A stretch of DNA of 64,000 bases from Chloroflexota bacterium (GTDB taxonomy: Bacteria; Chloroflexota; Anaerolineae; Caldilineales; Caldilineaceae): assembly GCA_016861025.1 (NCBI GenBank), contig BOKO01000021.1, forward strand, positions 1-64,000, given 5' to 3'. The position numbers and the translations under genes were made by a program. Below, piece by piece: positions 28,042-37,857 of this stretch. Each line of letters starts with the position of its first letter. Position 1 is the first letter of the stretch. The notes under the pieces are model-generated. The model did no database searches and had not been told where the DNA came from. It worked only from the letters and a program-made list of their open reading frames with translations.

Positions 28042-29253
28042 ATGGTTGCGTTGAACCGTTTTGATGACTATCAGATCCATTTCAATCGTCCGTGTCTGGT
28101 CGGTAAAGAGTTACACTATATTGCGCAGGCGATTCACTTTGGATATTCTGCCGGCGATGGCGTATTTACACGACGTTGCCACGCATTGCTCGAACAGGAA
28201 TTGGGAGTTACAAAGGCTTTGTTGACTACTTCTTGTACAGATGCCCTGGAAATGGCGGCGTTATTGCTGCAACTGCAACCCGGGGATGAGGTAATCGTGC
28301 CGTCATTTACCTTCGTGAGTACAGCCAATGCTTTTGTATTGCATGGGGCGCATCCTGTTTTCATTGATATTCGCCCTGATACTCTCAACTTGGATGAAAC
28401 ACAACTGGAACGACTTATCTCACAGCGTACGCGCGCGATCGTTCCTGTCCACTATGCAGGTGTTGGCTGCGAGATGGATGCCATCTGCGCTATTGCTGCG
28501 AGCCACGGTGTTGTTGTTGTTGAAGATAACGCACACGGTCTCTTTGGTAAATATAGAAATCGATATCTGGGAACCTTTGGCGCCTTTGCTACACAGAGTT
28601 TTCATGAAACGAAGAATTTCATCTGTGGAGAAGGAGGCGCTTTGCTCATCAACGACCCAGCTTATAGCGAACGGGCTGAGATCATCCGTGAAAAAGGCAC
28701 GAATCGCAGCCGCTTCTACCGCGGCCAGGTTGACAAATATACATGGGTGGATATCGGCTCGAGCTTTCTTCCTTCAGATTTGCTGGCTGCATTTCTATTT
28801 GCTCAGTTGGAAGCCAGAACGGAAATCCAGACGAAGCGGAAGCGAATCTGGGAATACTACTGGAATCACCTGATTGACTGGGCCTCCGTTCTTGGCATTC
28901 GCCTGCCAATCATCCCGGAGCATTGCGAACAGCCTTACCACATGTTTTATCTGCTGCTGCCTACTCTGGATGACCGACAAGCGCTGATCGCCCACTTAAA
29001 GAGCTGTGGAATTTTGAGCGTATTTCATTATCTTCCACTTCACCTCTCGGAGATGGGACGGCGATTCGGCGGTAAGGAAGGCGATTGCCCTGTCACCGAG
29101 GAGATGAGCGATCGACTGCTCCGATTGCCTTTCTACAACGATCTGACAGAAGCGGATCAGTCCAGGGTAGTCTCTGCCCTTAAGGAATTCAAGCTGGTTT
29201 CAACGAAAATGATCCCGGTTCAAATGCCAGTGCTAAGCCAGAGCGAGGCATAA
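28042..29253 (+). CDS. wecE: WecE-type dTDP-4-amino-4,6-dideoxygalactose transaminase
   Basis: This 403-residue PLP enzyme of the DegT/DnrJ/EryC1/StrS family matches WecE (RffA) in many details. Lys191 in SFHETKNF binds PLP. ERAEIIREKGTNRSRFYRGQVDKYTW and DIGSSFLPSDL follow, as in the E. coli enzyme. WecE transfers an amino group from glutamate to dTDP-4-keto-6-deoxy-D-glucose, giving dTDP-D-fucosamine (Fuc4N). Paired with the formyltransferase and WbqC genes upstream, an N-formylated or N-acylated 4-amino sugar is likely. ATG 28042 has GAGAGG upstream. GTG 28036 is an alternative. It sits 2 bases before the next glycosyltransferase gene. Confidence 0.9.
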   Translation: MVALNRFDDYQIHFNRPCLVGKELHYIAQAIHFGYSAGDGVFTRRCHALLEQELGVTKALLTTSCTDALEMAALLLQLQPGDEVIVPSFTFVSTANAFVLHGAHPVFIDIRPDTLNLDETQLERLISQRTRAIVPVHYAGVGCEMDAICAIAASHGVVVVEDNAHGLFGKYRNRYLGTFGAFATQSFHETKNFICGEGGALLINDPAYSERAEIIREKGTNRSRFYRGQVDKYTWVDIGSSFLPSDLLAAFLFAQLEARTEIQTKRKRIWEYYWNHLIDWASVLGIRLPIIPEHCEQPYHMFYLLLPTLDDRQALIAHLKSCGILSVFHYLPLHLSEMGRRFGGKEGDCPVTEEMSDRLLRLPFYNDLTEADQSRVVSALKEFKLVSTKMIPVQMPVLSQSEA

Positions 29254-29254
29254 T

Positions 29255-30622
29255 GTGACCGACAAGATGCGCATCTGCATGATCTTTTACGACATGCAAG
29301 AGTTTGGTGGACTGGAAGAGTATGCAGCGACGTTGGCAATTGGCCTTCGACAGCAAGGCCATGATGTCAGTGCACTTTCAACAGCATGGATACCGCCCGA
29401 CAACCAATATCTGACAAGACTTCGTTGCAATGATATTTCCGTGACACAACTACCCAAGTGGCTTTCGTTGACATTGTCGGATTGGAAAACCAAACACAAA
29501 ATTTTGGTTGTCCTGATGCGTCTCTTAACCCCGCTCACGTATTTACTGGCTATAGGTTTGTTTTTTGTAAAGCGACGAACATGGCGAGCATCTGTGACGA
29601 GCGCCTATGGCTGGTTGCACGGGTTATTGCTTGATCATCTGATTGGGCCAGATCGAAGGAAGCCGTTTGCGCAATTGCTTCTGGAATGGCAGCGACTGCG
29701 CTGGCATCCAGATGTTCTGCACATACAGGGCTACACGAGCAGCCTTCTCTTTGTCATCGAATGGGCGCATGCAAGGCGAATCCCGGTCGTGTATGAAGAG
29801 CATCAGACTCCAGATGCTCAGTTTGACTGGTGGCGAGATTTCCAGCGCAGCATCAACAAAGCAGATCGGGTGCTGGCTGTCTCGGAGAAGAGTGCAGAAG
29901 CGCTGCGCGCGGTGTGCGGGGTCACAAGGCCGATCGTTGTCAGAAACCCGCTGCTATCCGATCCCTTCGCCTCTGGATGGTCGAAACCGCTGCAATCGAC
30001 TAAGCACCGTCCGCTTTTCGTTACAACGGTGGCGCGACTCTACATCACCAAGGGACTTTCCTATCTCCTGGAGGCGATTGTGCTCGTTCGGCAGAAACAC
30101 CCGCTGACCGAGTTTCGCGTGTACGGGGATGGTCCGATGCGCGCCGAACTGTTGACTTATGCTCGCCAGCTTGGCCTGGACGGTGATCGCATTTTTGTAG
30201 GATCCTTTACCAGCCGCGAAGCGCTTTCCCAAATTATGTCTGAAACCGATATCTTTGTCATGTCGTCGGTGCTTGAGGGTCAGCCGTTGGGTGTTGTTGA
30301 AGCAATGGCATACGGCTGTCCAATTGTGACAACTGCCGTTGGCGGCATTGCGGAATTGATCAGCGATGGCGCCAACGGCCTATTGTGCTCCCCGCGCGAT
30401 CCGGTGTGTCTAGCGCGCAACGTCTGTCTGTTGATCGAGGATGCAGCGCTGCGCGCCAGACTTGCCCACGAGGCGCGTCAGACATATCTTCACGGGTCTT
30501 ACCAACCATCGGCGGTTTGCAGCCATATTGCTTCAGTCTATCGCGACGCTATCAGTGAAAGACGCAGTGCAATTTCCAGGGCATCGATGGTTGAGCAGAC
30601 AACCGTGAGCCCTGAACGCTGA
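29255..30622 (+). CDS. Family 4 glycosyltransferase
   Basis: This 455-residue GT-B enzyme has an N-terminal acceptor domain (MRICMIFYDMQEFGGLEEYA, with the GG dipeptide typical of GT4) and a C-terminal donor domain. The latter has TVARLYITKGLSYLLEAIVL, RVYGDGPMRAEL, and SSVLEGQPLGVVEAMAYGCPIVTTAVGG, where the Glu-x7-Glu pair contacts the nucleotide sugar. A hydrophobic stretch (about 88-108) may anchor it to the membrane. The GTG start at 29255 has GAGG upstream, and ATG 29267 is possible. It is 4 bases before another GT4 gene, so both likely act in sequence on the same chain. Confidence 0.88.
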   Translation: MTDKMRICMIFYDMQEFGGLEEYAATLAIGLRQQGHDVSALSTAWIPPDNQYLTRLRCNDISVTQLPKWLSLTLSDWKTKHKILVVLMRLLTPLTYLLAIGLFFVKRRTWRASVTSAYGWLHGLLLDHLIGPDRRKPFAQLLLEWQRLRWHPDVLHIQGYTSSLLFVIEWAHARRIPVVYEEHQTPDAQFDWWRDFQRSINKADRVLAVSEKSAEALRAVCGVTRPIVVRNPLLSDPFASGWSKPLQSTKHRPLFVTTVARLYITKGLSYLLEAIVLVRQKHPLTEFRVYGDGPMRAELLTYARQLGLDGDRIFVGSFTSREALSQIMSETDIFVMSSVLEGQPLGVVEAMAYGCPIVTTAVGGIAELISDGANGLLCSPRDPVCLARNVCLLIEDAALRARLAHEARQTYLHGSYQPSAVCSHIASVYRDAISERRSAISRASMVEQTTVSPER

Positions 30623-30626
30623 TCCT

Positions 30627-31922
30627 ATGTACAAAACATTTGGGCCTCTACATATCGCACTTTGCCCACCAGAATTTGATCAGCTACAGCGCGCCATGCA
30701 AGGGAGCGCTGCAGACGCCACTCATATTATTCAGCGCTATGTCTCGGCTGGCTTGCAGGCGCGTGGTCATACGTTGACGTTTCTTGCGCAGCGCAATTTA
30801 GAAGAGATCATCTGCACGCGCGATATTGCTAATGTTCGGCTGGGGCCGCAAAGCTGGTCAGCAAGTCGCTGGTTCGTAGTGGCCGAAAAGACTGCCTGGC
30901 GCTTTCAGCGGTGGTTGGGGGTGCCATATCTGAATGTCTTTAGCAACTACCGGCTTTATGATATTGGTCTTCAGTGTCTGCCCGGACACGATCTTGTCTA
31001 TGAGCGCAACACACTCTACCGTGATGGCATCGCCAGAGCCTGCCAGCGTCTGAAACTCCCTTATGTGTTGTATATCGAAGCTGATGACATTCTTGAGCAC
31101 GATATTATGGGGAAGCCGATCACTGGGTTGCTGCGTTGGCGGGCGAGACAGACGGCGCAATATAACCTGAACGCCGCTGACTGTGTAATCACTGTATCGG
31201 AGCCGACTCGCCTGCACCTGATTACTCACTGGCGAGTGCCGCCTGAGAAGATTCTGGTGTTCCCCAACGCTGTTGATGTAGCCCTGTTCCATCCTGATGA
31301 AGCCGTGCGCCAGCGTGTACGCGCAAACCTTGGTATAGCTGATGCGCCGCTAATCCTATTTGTCGGCAATTTCTATGAGTGGCACGATGTTTCGACGCTG
31401 TTGAAGGCATTTGCTGTGACTGTCGCCGTGCACCCCGCTGCGCGATGTGTGCTTGTTGGTGATGGAGCAAAACGTAGGGCAATGGAGCAACTTGCTGCAG
31501 AATTGGGCATCAGCAATGCAGTTACATTTACAGGGCTACTCCCTCATGCGGAAGTGGCGCACATGGCGGCGGCTGCGGATATTGCGGTAGTTCCTTATCC
31601 GGTGCTGCAACAGGAGCTTTGGCTGTCTCCGCTGAAACTTTACGAATATATGGCGTCAGGAGCGGCAATCGTTGCATCGTCACTCGGACAGATCGCTCAG
31701 GTGATTGAAGACGGCCGCAATGGTCTCTTGACGCCCCCAGAGGACATCTCTGCTATGGCAAGGGCGTTGTGTAGACTGATCGACGATCGAATGCTCCGTT
31801 TGCGATTGGCTAATCGGGCAAGGGAAGATGCTGTCCAGAAACATTCCTGGGAGCACTATTTATCGCGTCTGGAAAACGTGTTCCTGGCAGTTCTGCATAG
31901 CCAACCTGTTGGCTCCCTGTGA
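30627..31922 (+). CDS. Family 4 glycosyltransferase
   Basis: This 431-residue GT-B protein has a less typical N-terminal domain, lacking the GG motif near the start, and a clear GT4 donor domain: FVGNFYEWHDVSTLLKAF, LVGDGAKRRAMEQL, and LSPLKLYEYMASGAAIVASSLG, with the conserved Glu in KLYEYMASG. It follows the previous GT4 gene closely and precedes an acyltransferase. Donor and linkage are unknown. Confidence 0.87.
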   Translation: MYKTFGPLHIALCPPEFDQLQRAMQGSAADATHIIQRYVSAGLQARGHTLTFLAQRNLEEIICTRDIANVRLGPQSWSASRWFVVAEKTAWRFQRWLGVPYLNVFSNYRLYDIGLQCLPGHDLVYERNTLYRDGIARACQRLKLPYVLYIEADDILEHDIMGKPITGLLRWRARQTAQYNLNAADCVITVSEPTRLHLITHWRVPPEKILVFPNAVDVALFHPDEAVRQRVRANLGIADAPLILFVGNFYEWHDVSTLLKAFAVTVAVHPAARCVLVGDGAKRRAMEQLAAELGISNAVTFTGLLPHAEVAHMAAAADIAVVPYPVLQQELWLSPLKLYEYMASGAAIVASSLGQIAQVIEDGRNGLLTPPEDISAMARALCRLIDDRMLRLRLANRAREDAVQKHSWEHYLSRLENVFLAVLHSQPVGSL

Positions 31923-31979
31923 AGAAACGCGTTACGATTGCAGATTGGTTTGTGCACTATCGTTTCGGCTGGCAAGAGC

Positions 31980-32969
31980 ATGAAGCGACTTGAGAGCTTG
32001 CAATCACTGCGGCTGTTTGCGGCGATAGGAGTTATTCAATACCATATCTGGCGCAATTATATGGGGATTGCCATTGGGCATCCTGGCACTGACTTTTTCC
32101 TTGTGTTGGTAGGCGTTGTGGCTGCGTTCAGCCAGACAAGACATATTGCTCAGGGTAGATGGAAACAGTATTTGGTTTCCCGCGCTGCCCGGCTATACGT
32201 TTCTTTTATCCCACTATTTCTAGCGACCCTGATCATTAAACATGACGAGGTGACATTTGATTGGGTCTGGCGCTCCTTCTTCTTTTTCCCTCAATTGGAG
32301 CGAGAACCGGTGATCGCATCGACCTGGATGCTTTCGTATTTTGTTCTGTTTTATCTGATATTTGCTGCGTCCGTATTTTTTCGCAGCGAGCGAGTCCTAT
32401 GGGGCATATTGCTGGTTTGGGCCATCGGCATTATCGGCTATGTGTGGTTTGATTGGTCGCCAGGTTTATCGAGCGAATGGACAACGGTTCTTTTCGAGGA
32501 GCGAAACCTCGACTTCATATGCGGTTTTGTTGTGGGAGTCATCCTACGCGCTGGTTTTGTTCGGATACATCTGGCAAGGGTGCTTACCTGGATTGGTTTG
32601 TTTGGAATTCTTGGCGGAACCTTTGTCCTAAACTTTGGCAACACAATGCAAGGACGAAGCCTGTGGCTTGGGCTGCCCGTGTCGCTGTTTATATTGGGGG
32701 TCTCGGCTCTGGAACAGAACATGGACTCTGGCTTTTTGATTACTTGCTTAAAAAGACCACGTATCGTGTTTCTAGGAACGGCATCCTACGTGATTTTCTT
32801 AAGTCATAGCGCTTTTATCAGAATATGGAGTCTGTTTCTGCCCGTCACGCCGATTTGGGCGCCCTTTATCACGGTTGGCGCTGTGATGTTCGGCGCAATC
32901 GGATATTGGCTTTGGGAAGCGCCAATACTCGCCTATATGAAGGAGCATTTTCTCTTCATGCACTATTGA
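31980..32969 (+). CDS. Membrane acyltransferase, family 3 (OafA/NodX-like)
   Basis: This 329-residue polytopic membrane protein belongs to acyltransferase family 3, which O-acylates surface glycans and lipids. It begins LESLQSLRLFAAIGVIQYHIW, with the catalytic His in the HIW segment near residue 22, followed by about nine or ten helices. There is no SGNH domain at the C-terminus. ATG 31980 is chosen over the in-frame TTG at 31938. It is the last plus-strand gene before two minus-strand secreted-protein genes. Its end converges with theirs, 38 bases apart. Confidence 0.82.
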   Translation: MKRLESLQSLRLFAAIGVIQYHIWRNYMGIAIGHPGTDFFLVLVGVVAAFSQTRHIAQGRWKQYLVSRAARLYVSFIPLFLATLIIKHDEVTFDWVWRSFFFFPQLEREPVIASTWMLSYFVLFYLIFAASVFFRSERVLWGILLVWAIGIIGYVWFDWSPGLSSEWTTVLFEERNLDFICGFVVGVILRAGFVRIHLARVLTWIGLFGILGGTFVLNFGNTMQGRSLWLGLPVSLFILGVSALEQNMDSGFLITCLKRPRIVFLGTASYVIFLSHSAFIRIWSLFLPVTPIWAPFITVGAVMFGAIGYWLWEAPILAYMKEHFLFMHY

Positions 32970-33007
32970 CCCATAACATAAAGTCCTATGCTCCAAGCCA
33001 CATTGCC

Positions 33008-35983
33008 CTAGTCGGAAGCACTCAAAGCGGCGGCCAAATTCTGAATGTAGAAAAGATCTCCTCGATAAAAGGCTGGAGCATCCAACCACTTGACAAGTTC
33101 GCCATATGACTGTTTCAGGACATAGGCTTTGGCCTGAAACAAAGCGGGCGTGTCATACAGATGATGAGAAGTCCCCTCGCCATAGGAACTGTCGAAATTC
33201 GCTACGAACCAGTAAGGGGCAACGGTCGCATATTCATCGACTGCGCTTTGCACCTGGACACCGAGCCGCGAATAGAGATAATCGCCTAATTCCGGCGTCA
33301 GGAACATGAAGTTTCTGGCGACGGCTAATGCATTTTGATAACTCAATTCCCAATTGGCAGGATCTGGGGCGCCGATCGGCGAGTAAGGAGTGTCTTTGAC
33401 GAAAGAGTTAACGCGCAGATTGAGCATTGCTTGATATCTGGCCTGAACATTAGCGCTTGTCGGGTATCCGGCCAGTTTCTGTAATTCTAAATAGCCTTGA
33501 TAGCCGGCAATGTAGAGGTTTAGCCAGTAGGGTTTCTGGGTAAAGACGACGTCGCTTAAGGGCATCTCTAGTTTATTGCTCATTCGGTCGAACAGATTCT
33601 TGGCGAATGTCTGTTCATTATCGCCAACAATCTTTGCATATTGCCACGCTGCGTAGAAGGAGAAGGGCGGAAAATACTGCCAATACCCACACCAGCCACA
33701 GATCGGCGTTGTGGAGGGGTCATACGGCGATGTGTAGGGGTCGCCCCATTGTTCGATCATTTCCTGTGGTATGGTCAAATGCTCGCGAGCAGCGCCCGAC
33801 CCCCATCCTATATGCACGATTCTGGTGAAGTCGTATATTTTGTTAGGTCCATAATAATTCTGCAGATATGCCTTCACCTGCTGTTGCGTCGCCGACGATA
33901 GATGAGGGTAGGCTAACAACAGTGTGTATACTGTGTCGGCAGGGTTTTGGAAATAGTCGAAGATTTCACCGTAAGTTCGTTCATCTGTGTGGCTGCCGTT
34001 GCCATATAGATCGATGAATCCTGCATCATGATAACCAGGGCGCAGTGGGCCGGCCGCCAGGATTTTCTGTATCTCGCTCTCCAGGCGTTGCGTCACTTCG
34101 GCCCGTGTCAATGCGACCGGACTGGTTTGCGTTGTTGCAATGGTCGTCAATGGCAACGGTGTTTTGGGATTGGCGCCAGTTGAGCTGAATGCAATTAATG
34201 CGTTGCCTTTGAGAATGTAGACCTTGCCGTTGTATGGAATGGGCGGGGATTGGGCGCTGCCATGTTTGCCGTAGACCCCATTCTTGCTTTTGTTCTTGCC
34301 ACTGTATACCTGCCATCCGTTCAAGTTATTGTAGTCCTCCTGGTTGCCAGCATCGTACATTTGCTGATAACCCGGAGCTAACGCATTATTTGCCAGGTTA
34401 TAATGGTAGAAGACCCAGGCTCGATTCGGTTGACCGAATGGAATTGTGACATCCATTGATCCCGCAGCGCGGTCACAACACAATACGTAATAGAGCATCC
34501 TTCCACCTGCAGAATATGCAACTGGTTCGTCAGAAGCAAAGCTGTTTGGGTCTCCGTCGACACGGCTAATGTATTGAGTGCCGAATTTCCACCCCACCGG
34601 TCCGCCGCGGGATATCCAACCTGGGGTGATGTATCCAGTAGCTTGATAGTACACGCCATCAACTGCGTTTACCACAGGTGGGTATTTGTTGCCGGAGTGC
34701 GTGACGCCCGACCAGTTGAAAGGTGCATACTCCGCTTTGCCATCTCCGTCAGAATCGAACGTGAATTCTTCCCCCGTATTTCTTTCCAACACAATAACGG
34801 TTCGACGATCAGGCCGAGCCTCAAAGTAATTGGTCAATCGTTGCGCATCGATTACAACTGTGCCTGGCGCCCAGTTTCCAGGGATGGATGTACTGGTCGG
34901 ACCAACGGGAACGGCATTGTCAAGGCCATTATAGATCGTGTCGCTCTCTTCAATGACAAGGTTCATGACTTTGAATCGATAATTTTCGCCGCCCGTGAAG
35001 ATCACATAATCCATGTTCGTATCTGGATCTGTGTAGATCACTGGCCAGTACGTGCGGAATCCTGAACCTGGGAGATTTGTGGATTTCCAGATCAGAGACC
35101 CATCAACAGCGCTGAGAGCATAGGCGTGAGTATCGTTGGAGGCAAAATAGACAACCCCATCTTTGTAGGCTGCCGAGAACTGAATAGAGTCATCAGTTTT
35201 GAAGCGCCATTTCAGGTTGCCTGTCCTTGCATCTAATGCGTAAAAGAACCCATCTCGGTTGCCAGCGTAGATGGTGTCATCGATCACGAGTGGATTGGTT
35301 TCAAAGCCTGCACCGGCAATATATGCAGTGTAGCCTGGCAAAGATTCCCCGGTGATGGCGTCGATGGCATGGATCTTGCGATCATAGCCCCCTACATAGG
35401 CGACGCTCCTGCCGTTGACAGTCGCAATTGTTGGTGAGTGACCGAGAGGCATCTCGGTGCCATACACCCAATCCAAATTCCCATTGGCGGCGTCGATCGA
35501 GTACAAACCGCGCGCCGTCGATACATAGATGCGCCCATTCGCAGCGATCGGCTGAATTTTATACGGAATGTACGGCTCAAATGGCAAATACCACTCAACG
35601 GACAGATTCCCTCTGACTTCTTCTGGCGTCCATGAAGTGCGCTCCGGGTTCGCTGCCAGCATCGGCCAGGTTCTGTCGCCTGGTGGAATAACTGGCGTAC
35701 GTGTTGGCCTTGGGGTTGATGTACTTGTTGGAATCGGTGTTGAGGTGGACGTTGGTGCAGGCGTGAGTGTAGGCGTCGGTGTAATGGCTGCCCCAATCAT
35801 TGGCAAATACACTTGAGATGTGACATCCGCATTGTGCGAAGAGTCGGGTTGTCCGGTCGGGGACGTCTGACCGGATACTGGGGTAAGTGCAGCCAGTGCT
35901 ATGCCAACTGTTACAACGAATAATGAGTTTCGCAATCGTTTGATGACGACAGACGATGAACTTGCGAAAAATAGTTTTGACAC
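33008..35983 (-). CDS. Secreted PQQ-type beta-propeller protein fused to an alpha-helical toroid-like domain
   Basis: This 991-residue exported protein has a signal peptide (about 10-36, ending PVSGQ), a Tyr-Leu-Pro motif (VYLPMIGAA), a Thr/Pro linker (TPTPTLTPAPTSTSTP) and then PQQ-like propeller blades (about 110-550). Blade motifs include GRIYVSTARGLYSIDAANGN, GFFYALDARTGNLKWRF and HAYALSAVDGSLIWKS. The remaining 350 residues are helical, with Trp/Tyr-rich segments such as GWCGYWQYFPPFSFYAAWQYAK, reminiscent of alpha/alpha toroids in glycan-active enzymes. The start is GTG 35983 after GGGAG, since the open frame further upstream is not signal-like. It follows the DNRLRE gene in the same direction. 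A glycan-handling surface role is inferred. Confidence 0.78.
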   Translation of the reverse strand: MSKLFFASSSSVVIKRLRNSLFVVTVGIALAALTPVSGQTSPTGQPDSSHNADVTSQVYLPMIGAAITPTPTLTPAPTSTSTPIPTSTSTPRPTRTPVIPPGDRTWPMLAANPERTSWTPEEVRGNLSVEWYLPFEPYIPYKIQPIAANGRIYVSTARGLYSIDAANGNLDWVYGTEMPLGHSPTIATVNGRSVAYVGGYDRKIHAIDAITGESLPGYTAYIAGAGFETNPLVIDDTIYAGNRDGFFYALDARTGNLKWRFKTDDSIQFSAAYKDGVVYFASNDTHAYALSAVDGSLIWKSTNLPGSGFRTYWPVIYTDPDTNMDYVIFTGGENYRFKVMNLVIEESDTIYNGLDNAVPVGPTSTSIPGNWAPGTVVIDAQRLTNYFEARPDRRTVIVLERNTGEEFTFDSDGDGKAEYAPFNWSGVTHSGNKYPPVVNAVDGVYYQATGYITPGWISRGGPVGWKFGTQYISRVDGDPNSFASDEPVAYSAGGRMLYYVLCCDRAAGSMDVTIPFGQPNRAWVFYHYNLANNALAPGYQQMYDAGNQEDYNNLNGWQVYSGKNKSKNGVYGKHGSAQSPPIPYNGKVYILKGNALIAFSSTGANPKTPLPLTTIATTQTSPVALTRAEVTQRLESEIQKILAAGPLRPGYHDAGFIDLYGNGSHTDERTYGEIFDYFQNPADTVYTLLLAYPHLSSATQQQVKAYLQNYYGPNKIYDFTRIVHIGWGSGAAREHLTIPQEMIEQWGDPYTSPYDPSTTPICGWCGYWQYFPPFSFYAAWQYAKIVGDNEQTFAKNLFDRMSNKLEMPLSDVVFTQKPYWLNLYIAGYQGYLELQKLAGYPTSANVQARYQAMLNLRVNSFVKDTPYSPIGAPDPANWELSYQNALAVARNFMFLTPELGDYLYSRLGVQVQSAVDEYATVAPYWFVANFDSSYGEGTSHHLYDTPALFQAKAYVLKQSYGELVKWLDAPAFYRGDLFYIQNLAAALSASD

Positions 35984-36051
35984 AATTTTCTCCCAGGAAT
36001 AAGTGCAGTCAAGATTCAACGGGGGATTTTTACAGCGATCATAGAATTGGG

Positions 36052-37857
36052 CTATTCTGCGCCAACGAGCGGCAAAAAAAGATGTTCGCTGGCGATCAAC
36101 AATCTTGCCTGTACGGCCTGTTCTCCCGTCGTCGTAGCTGCAGTAATCGAGATCGTGTACCACTGCCCCGATCTTCGGGTGTGCTCTTGCCCTGTATCGG
36201 TGACTACCAGTGTTGTCTGGCCGCCAGGCGACTGAAATTGCGCCGGCTCCTCGAACTGTAGCGATAGGCCTGACGGTGGGTCCGAATTAGCCATCAGTTG
36301 AACGGATTCAGTGATGCCAGCGCCAATGTTGACGGTAATCGAAAAACGCGCTGTTGCCCCAGGGCCAATCACCTGGATCTGCGGCTCAACGGAGAGCGTG
36401 TAGGTCGCCGAGTCGCCGAGGTAGACTTCGAGTTTGGGGCGGCCAGCTTCATCTGCGTTAGACGACCAGAAATACTTGCCGCTGTGCATTTCACCTTCTG
36501 TTGAGTAGAGCGCCAAACGCAATGGTTTGCCTGCGTTGTACGCCTCGACAGCGGCGCTGCTCACATCCCATGTATAAGGAATGCCCGGCCATTCTGCATA
36601 GAAATCGACCGGGTACACCCACGCCATGGAAAGGTTGCGAGTTGGGAGCGGGGCATTGTTCCAGTTGATCGTCGCTTCGTCCCAATCGTCCTCAATCGCA
36701 AACGCATGGACCGAGGAAGGCGGCGCTTGACCTGCCTCATAACCCGCATTGCCAAACAAGTTCATAGTCAGCGTCGCAGAGATGATTTCTCGATTGCGGG
36801 GTAGGTGCTCCAGAGGAAATGTAATGTAATACTTCGAAAAACAAGGATAATCAGAAATATCCCATTGATTTTGGATATTGATCTGGCTGTAGCCAGCATA
36901 GTTTGCTTCGCCCCACTCAGACCAATGATCGATGCCTTCGCCACAGGTTGTGTGCCCGCCGACATGTGCATCATATACATGGACGCCGTCGACGCCCTCT
37001 CGAATCGTGATCTTCTCGGTTGGTTGACCGACGGGCGGCTCCTGTTGGGGTGGACCAAAGGTCATGAGTCCCCACGATGCAGGCTCGTTGTCGCTCATTG
37101 CCTCGGGCCAAAGTGCATCAGGAATGAGTGCGCCCATCCGATCATCACGGTCATGTACGGCTACTGCGAGTCTCCAGGTTGCACCTTGGTCCGGTTGTTC
37201 TGACAGCCCTAGCGCTGAAAAAGGGATAACATAGTCCATCTGCCATCCCTTGTCGTCGCTTTGGTCGTTTGGCCCATTGCCGCGCCATGTGCTCCACATT
37301 TCCACTGGAAGCGCCGTAGGCGTCCAGGACCCGTTGTTCCCTTGATAAATTACTCGTCGTGATTGATCATCTCTGGCCACCCAAAGCTGTCCGACGATTT
37401 GATAAGATGTGCTGCCAGGTGCATCGCCAGGGCTTGCCCCATGGTCAAGAAAGAGCGAAATCGCATCCCATGTCTTTATGTCTGAGACGGAGGGGGTCTC
37501 GTCGTACCAGAGCCTTCGATCGATAATATGGATGGTGATCTTTAAACTCGTCTCGTTGTAGATCAAGCGGACGTCAGCATAGTTGTTTGTCGGGCTTACC
37601 TTACCGAGCCAGAAGATGGAATATGACGGATACGGTCCGTCTGATGGCCAATAAGGGACAAACACCCGCCGCTGTGTCATAGACTGACCAACTGCTTCAA
37701 CACTCGTTGCTGCAGCGCCGTGAAGAAACATTGCAGCAATCAGTGCGGCAAACCAGAGATGTACGCACCATCTGGAGCGAATTTTTGTGTATATAGGAGA
37801 GAAAGGACGCCACTCGTGTCGAATCATCGCCATATTCGTTGATGATACCATTAGCAT
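36052..37857 (-). CDS. Secreted DNRLRE-domain protein with N-terminal CBM9/DOMON-like domain
   Basis: This 601-residue protein has an N-terminal membrane or signal segment (about 33-55, ending in AVGQ). Next comes a beta-rich domain (about 60-250) resembling CBM9/DOMON modules, for example DVRLIYNETSLKITIHIID, WDAISLFLDH and WRLAVAVHDRD. A DNRLRE-like domain follows (about 270-460), with ISATLTMNLFGNAG, DWDEATINWNNAP and AGRPKLEVYLG. A further beta-sandwich ends at a HLFLPLVGAE tail. DNRLRE domains occur in secreted bacterial proteins and may bind glycans. Several Met codons near 37857 compete as starts, and none has a strong Shine-Dalgarno. Confidence 0.72.
   Translation of the reverse strand: MLMVSSTNMAMIRHEWRPFSPIYTKIRSRWCVHLWFAALIAAMFLHGAAATSVEAVGQSMTQRRVFVPYWPSDGPYPSYSIFWLGKVSPTNNYADVRLIYNETSLKITIHIIDRRLWYDETPSVSDIKTWDAISLFLDHGASPGDAPGSTSYQIVGQLWVARDDQSRRVIYQGNNGSWTPTALPVEMWSTWRGNGPNDQSDDKGWQMDYVIPFSALGLSEQPDQGATWRLAVAVHDRDDRMGALIPDALWPEAMSDNEPASWGLMTFGPPQQEPPVGQPTEKITIREGVDGVHVYDAHVGGHTTCGEGIDHWSEWGEANYAGYSQINIQNQWDISDYPCFSKYYITFPLEHLPRNREIISATLTMNLFGNAGYEAGQAPPSSVHAFAIEDDWDEATINWNNAPLPTRNLSMAWVYPVDFYAEWPGIPYTWDVSSAAVEAYNAGKPLRLALYSTEGEMHSGKYFWSSNADEAGRPKLEVYLGDSATYTLSVEPQIQVIGPGATARFSITVNIGAGITESVQLMANSDPPSGLSLQFEEPAQFQSPGGQTTLVVTDTGQEHTRRSGQWYTISITAATTTGEQAVQARLLIASEHLFLPLVGAE

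Noticed and set aside
35984..36163. Upstream extension of the beta-propeller protein
   Set aside because: The extra 60 residues lack signal features and precede a good ribosome-binding site with GTG 35983 and a clear signal peptide.
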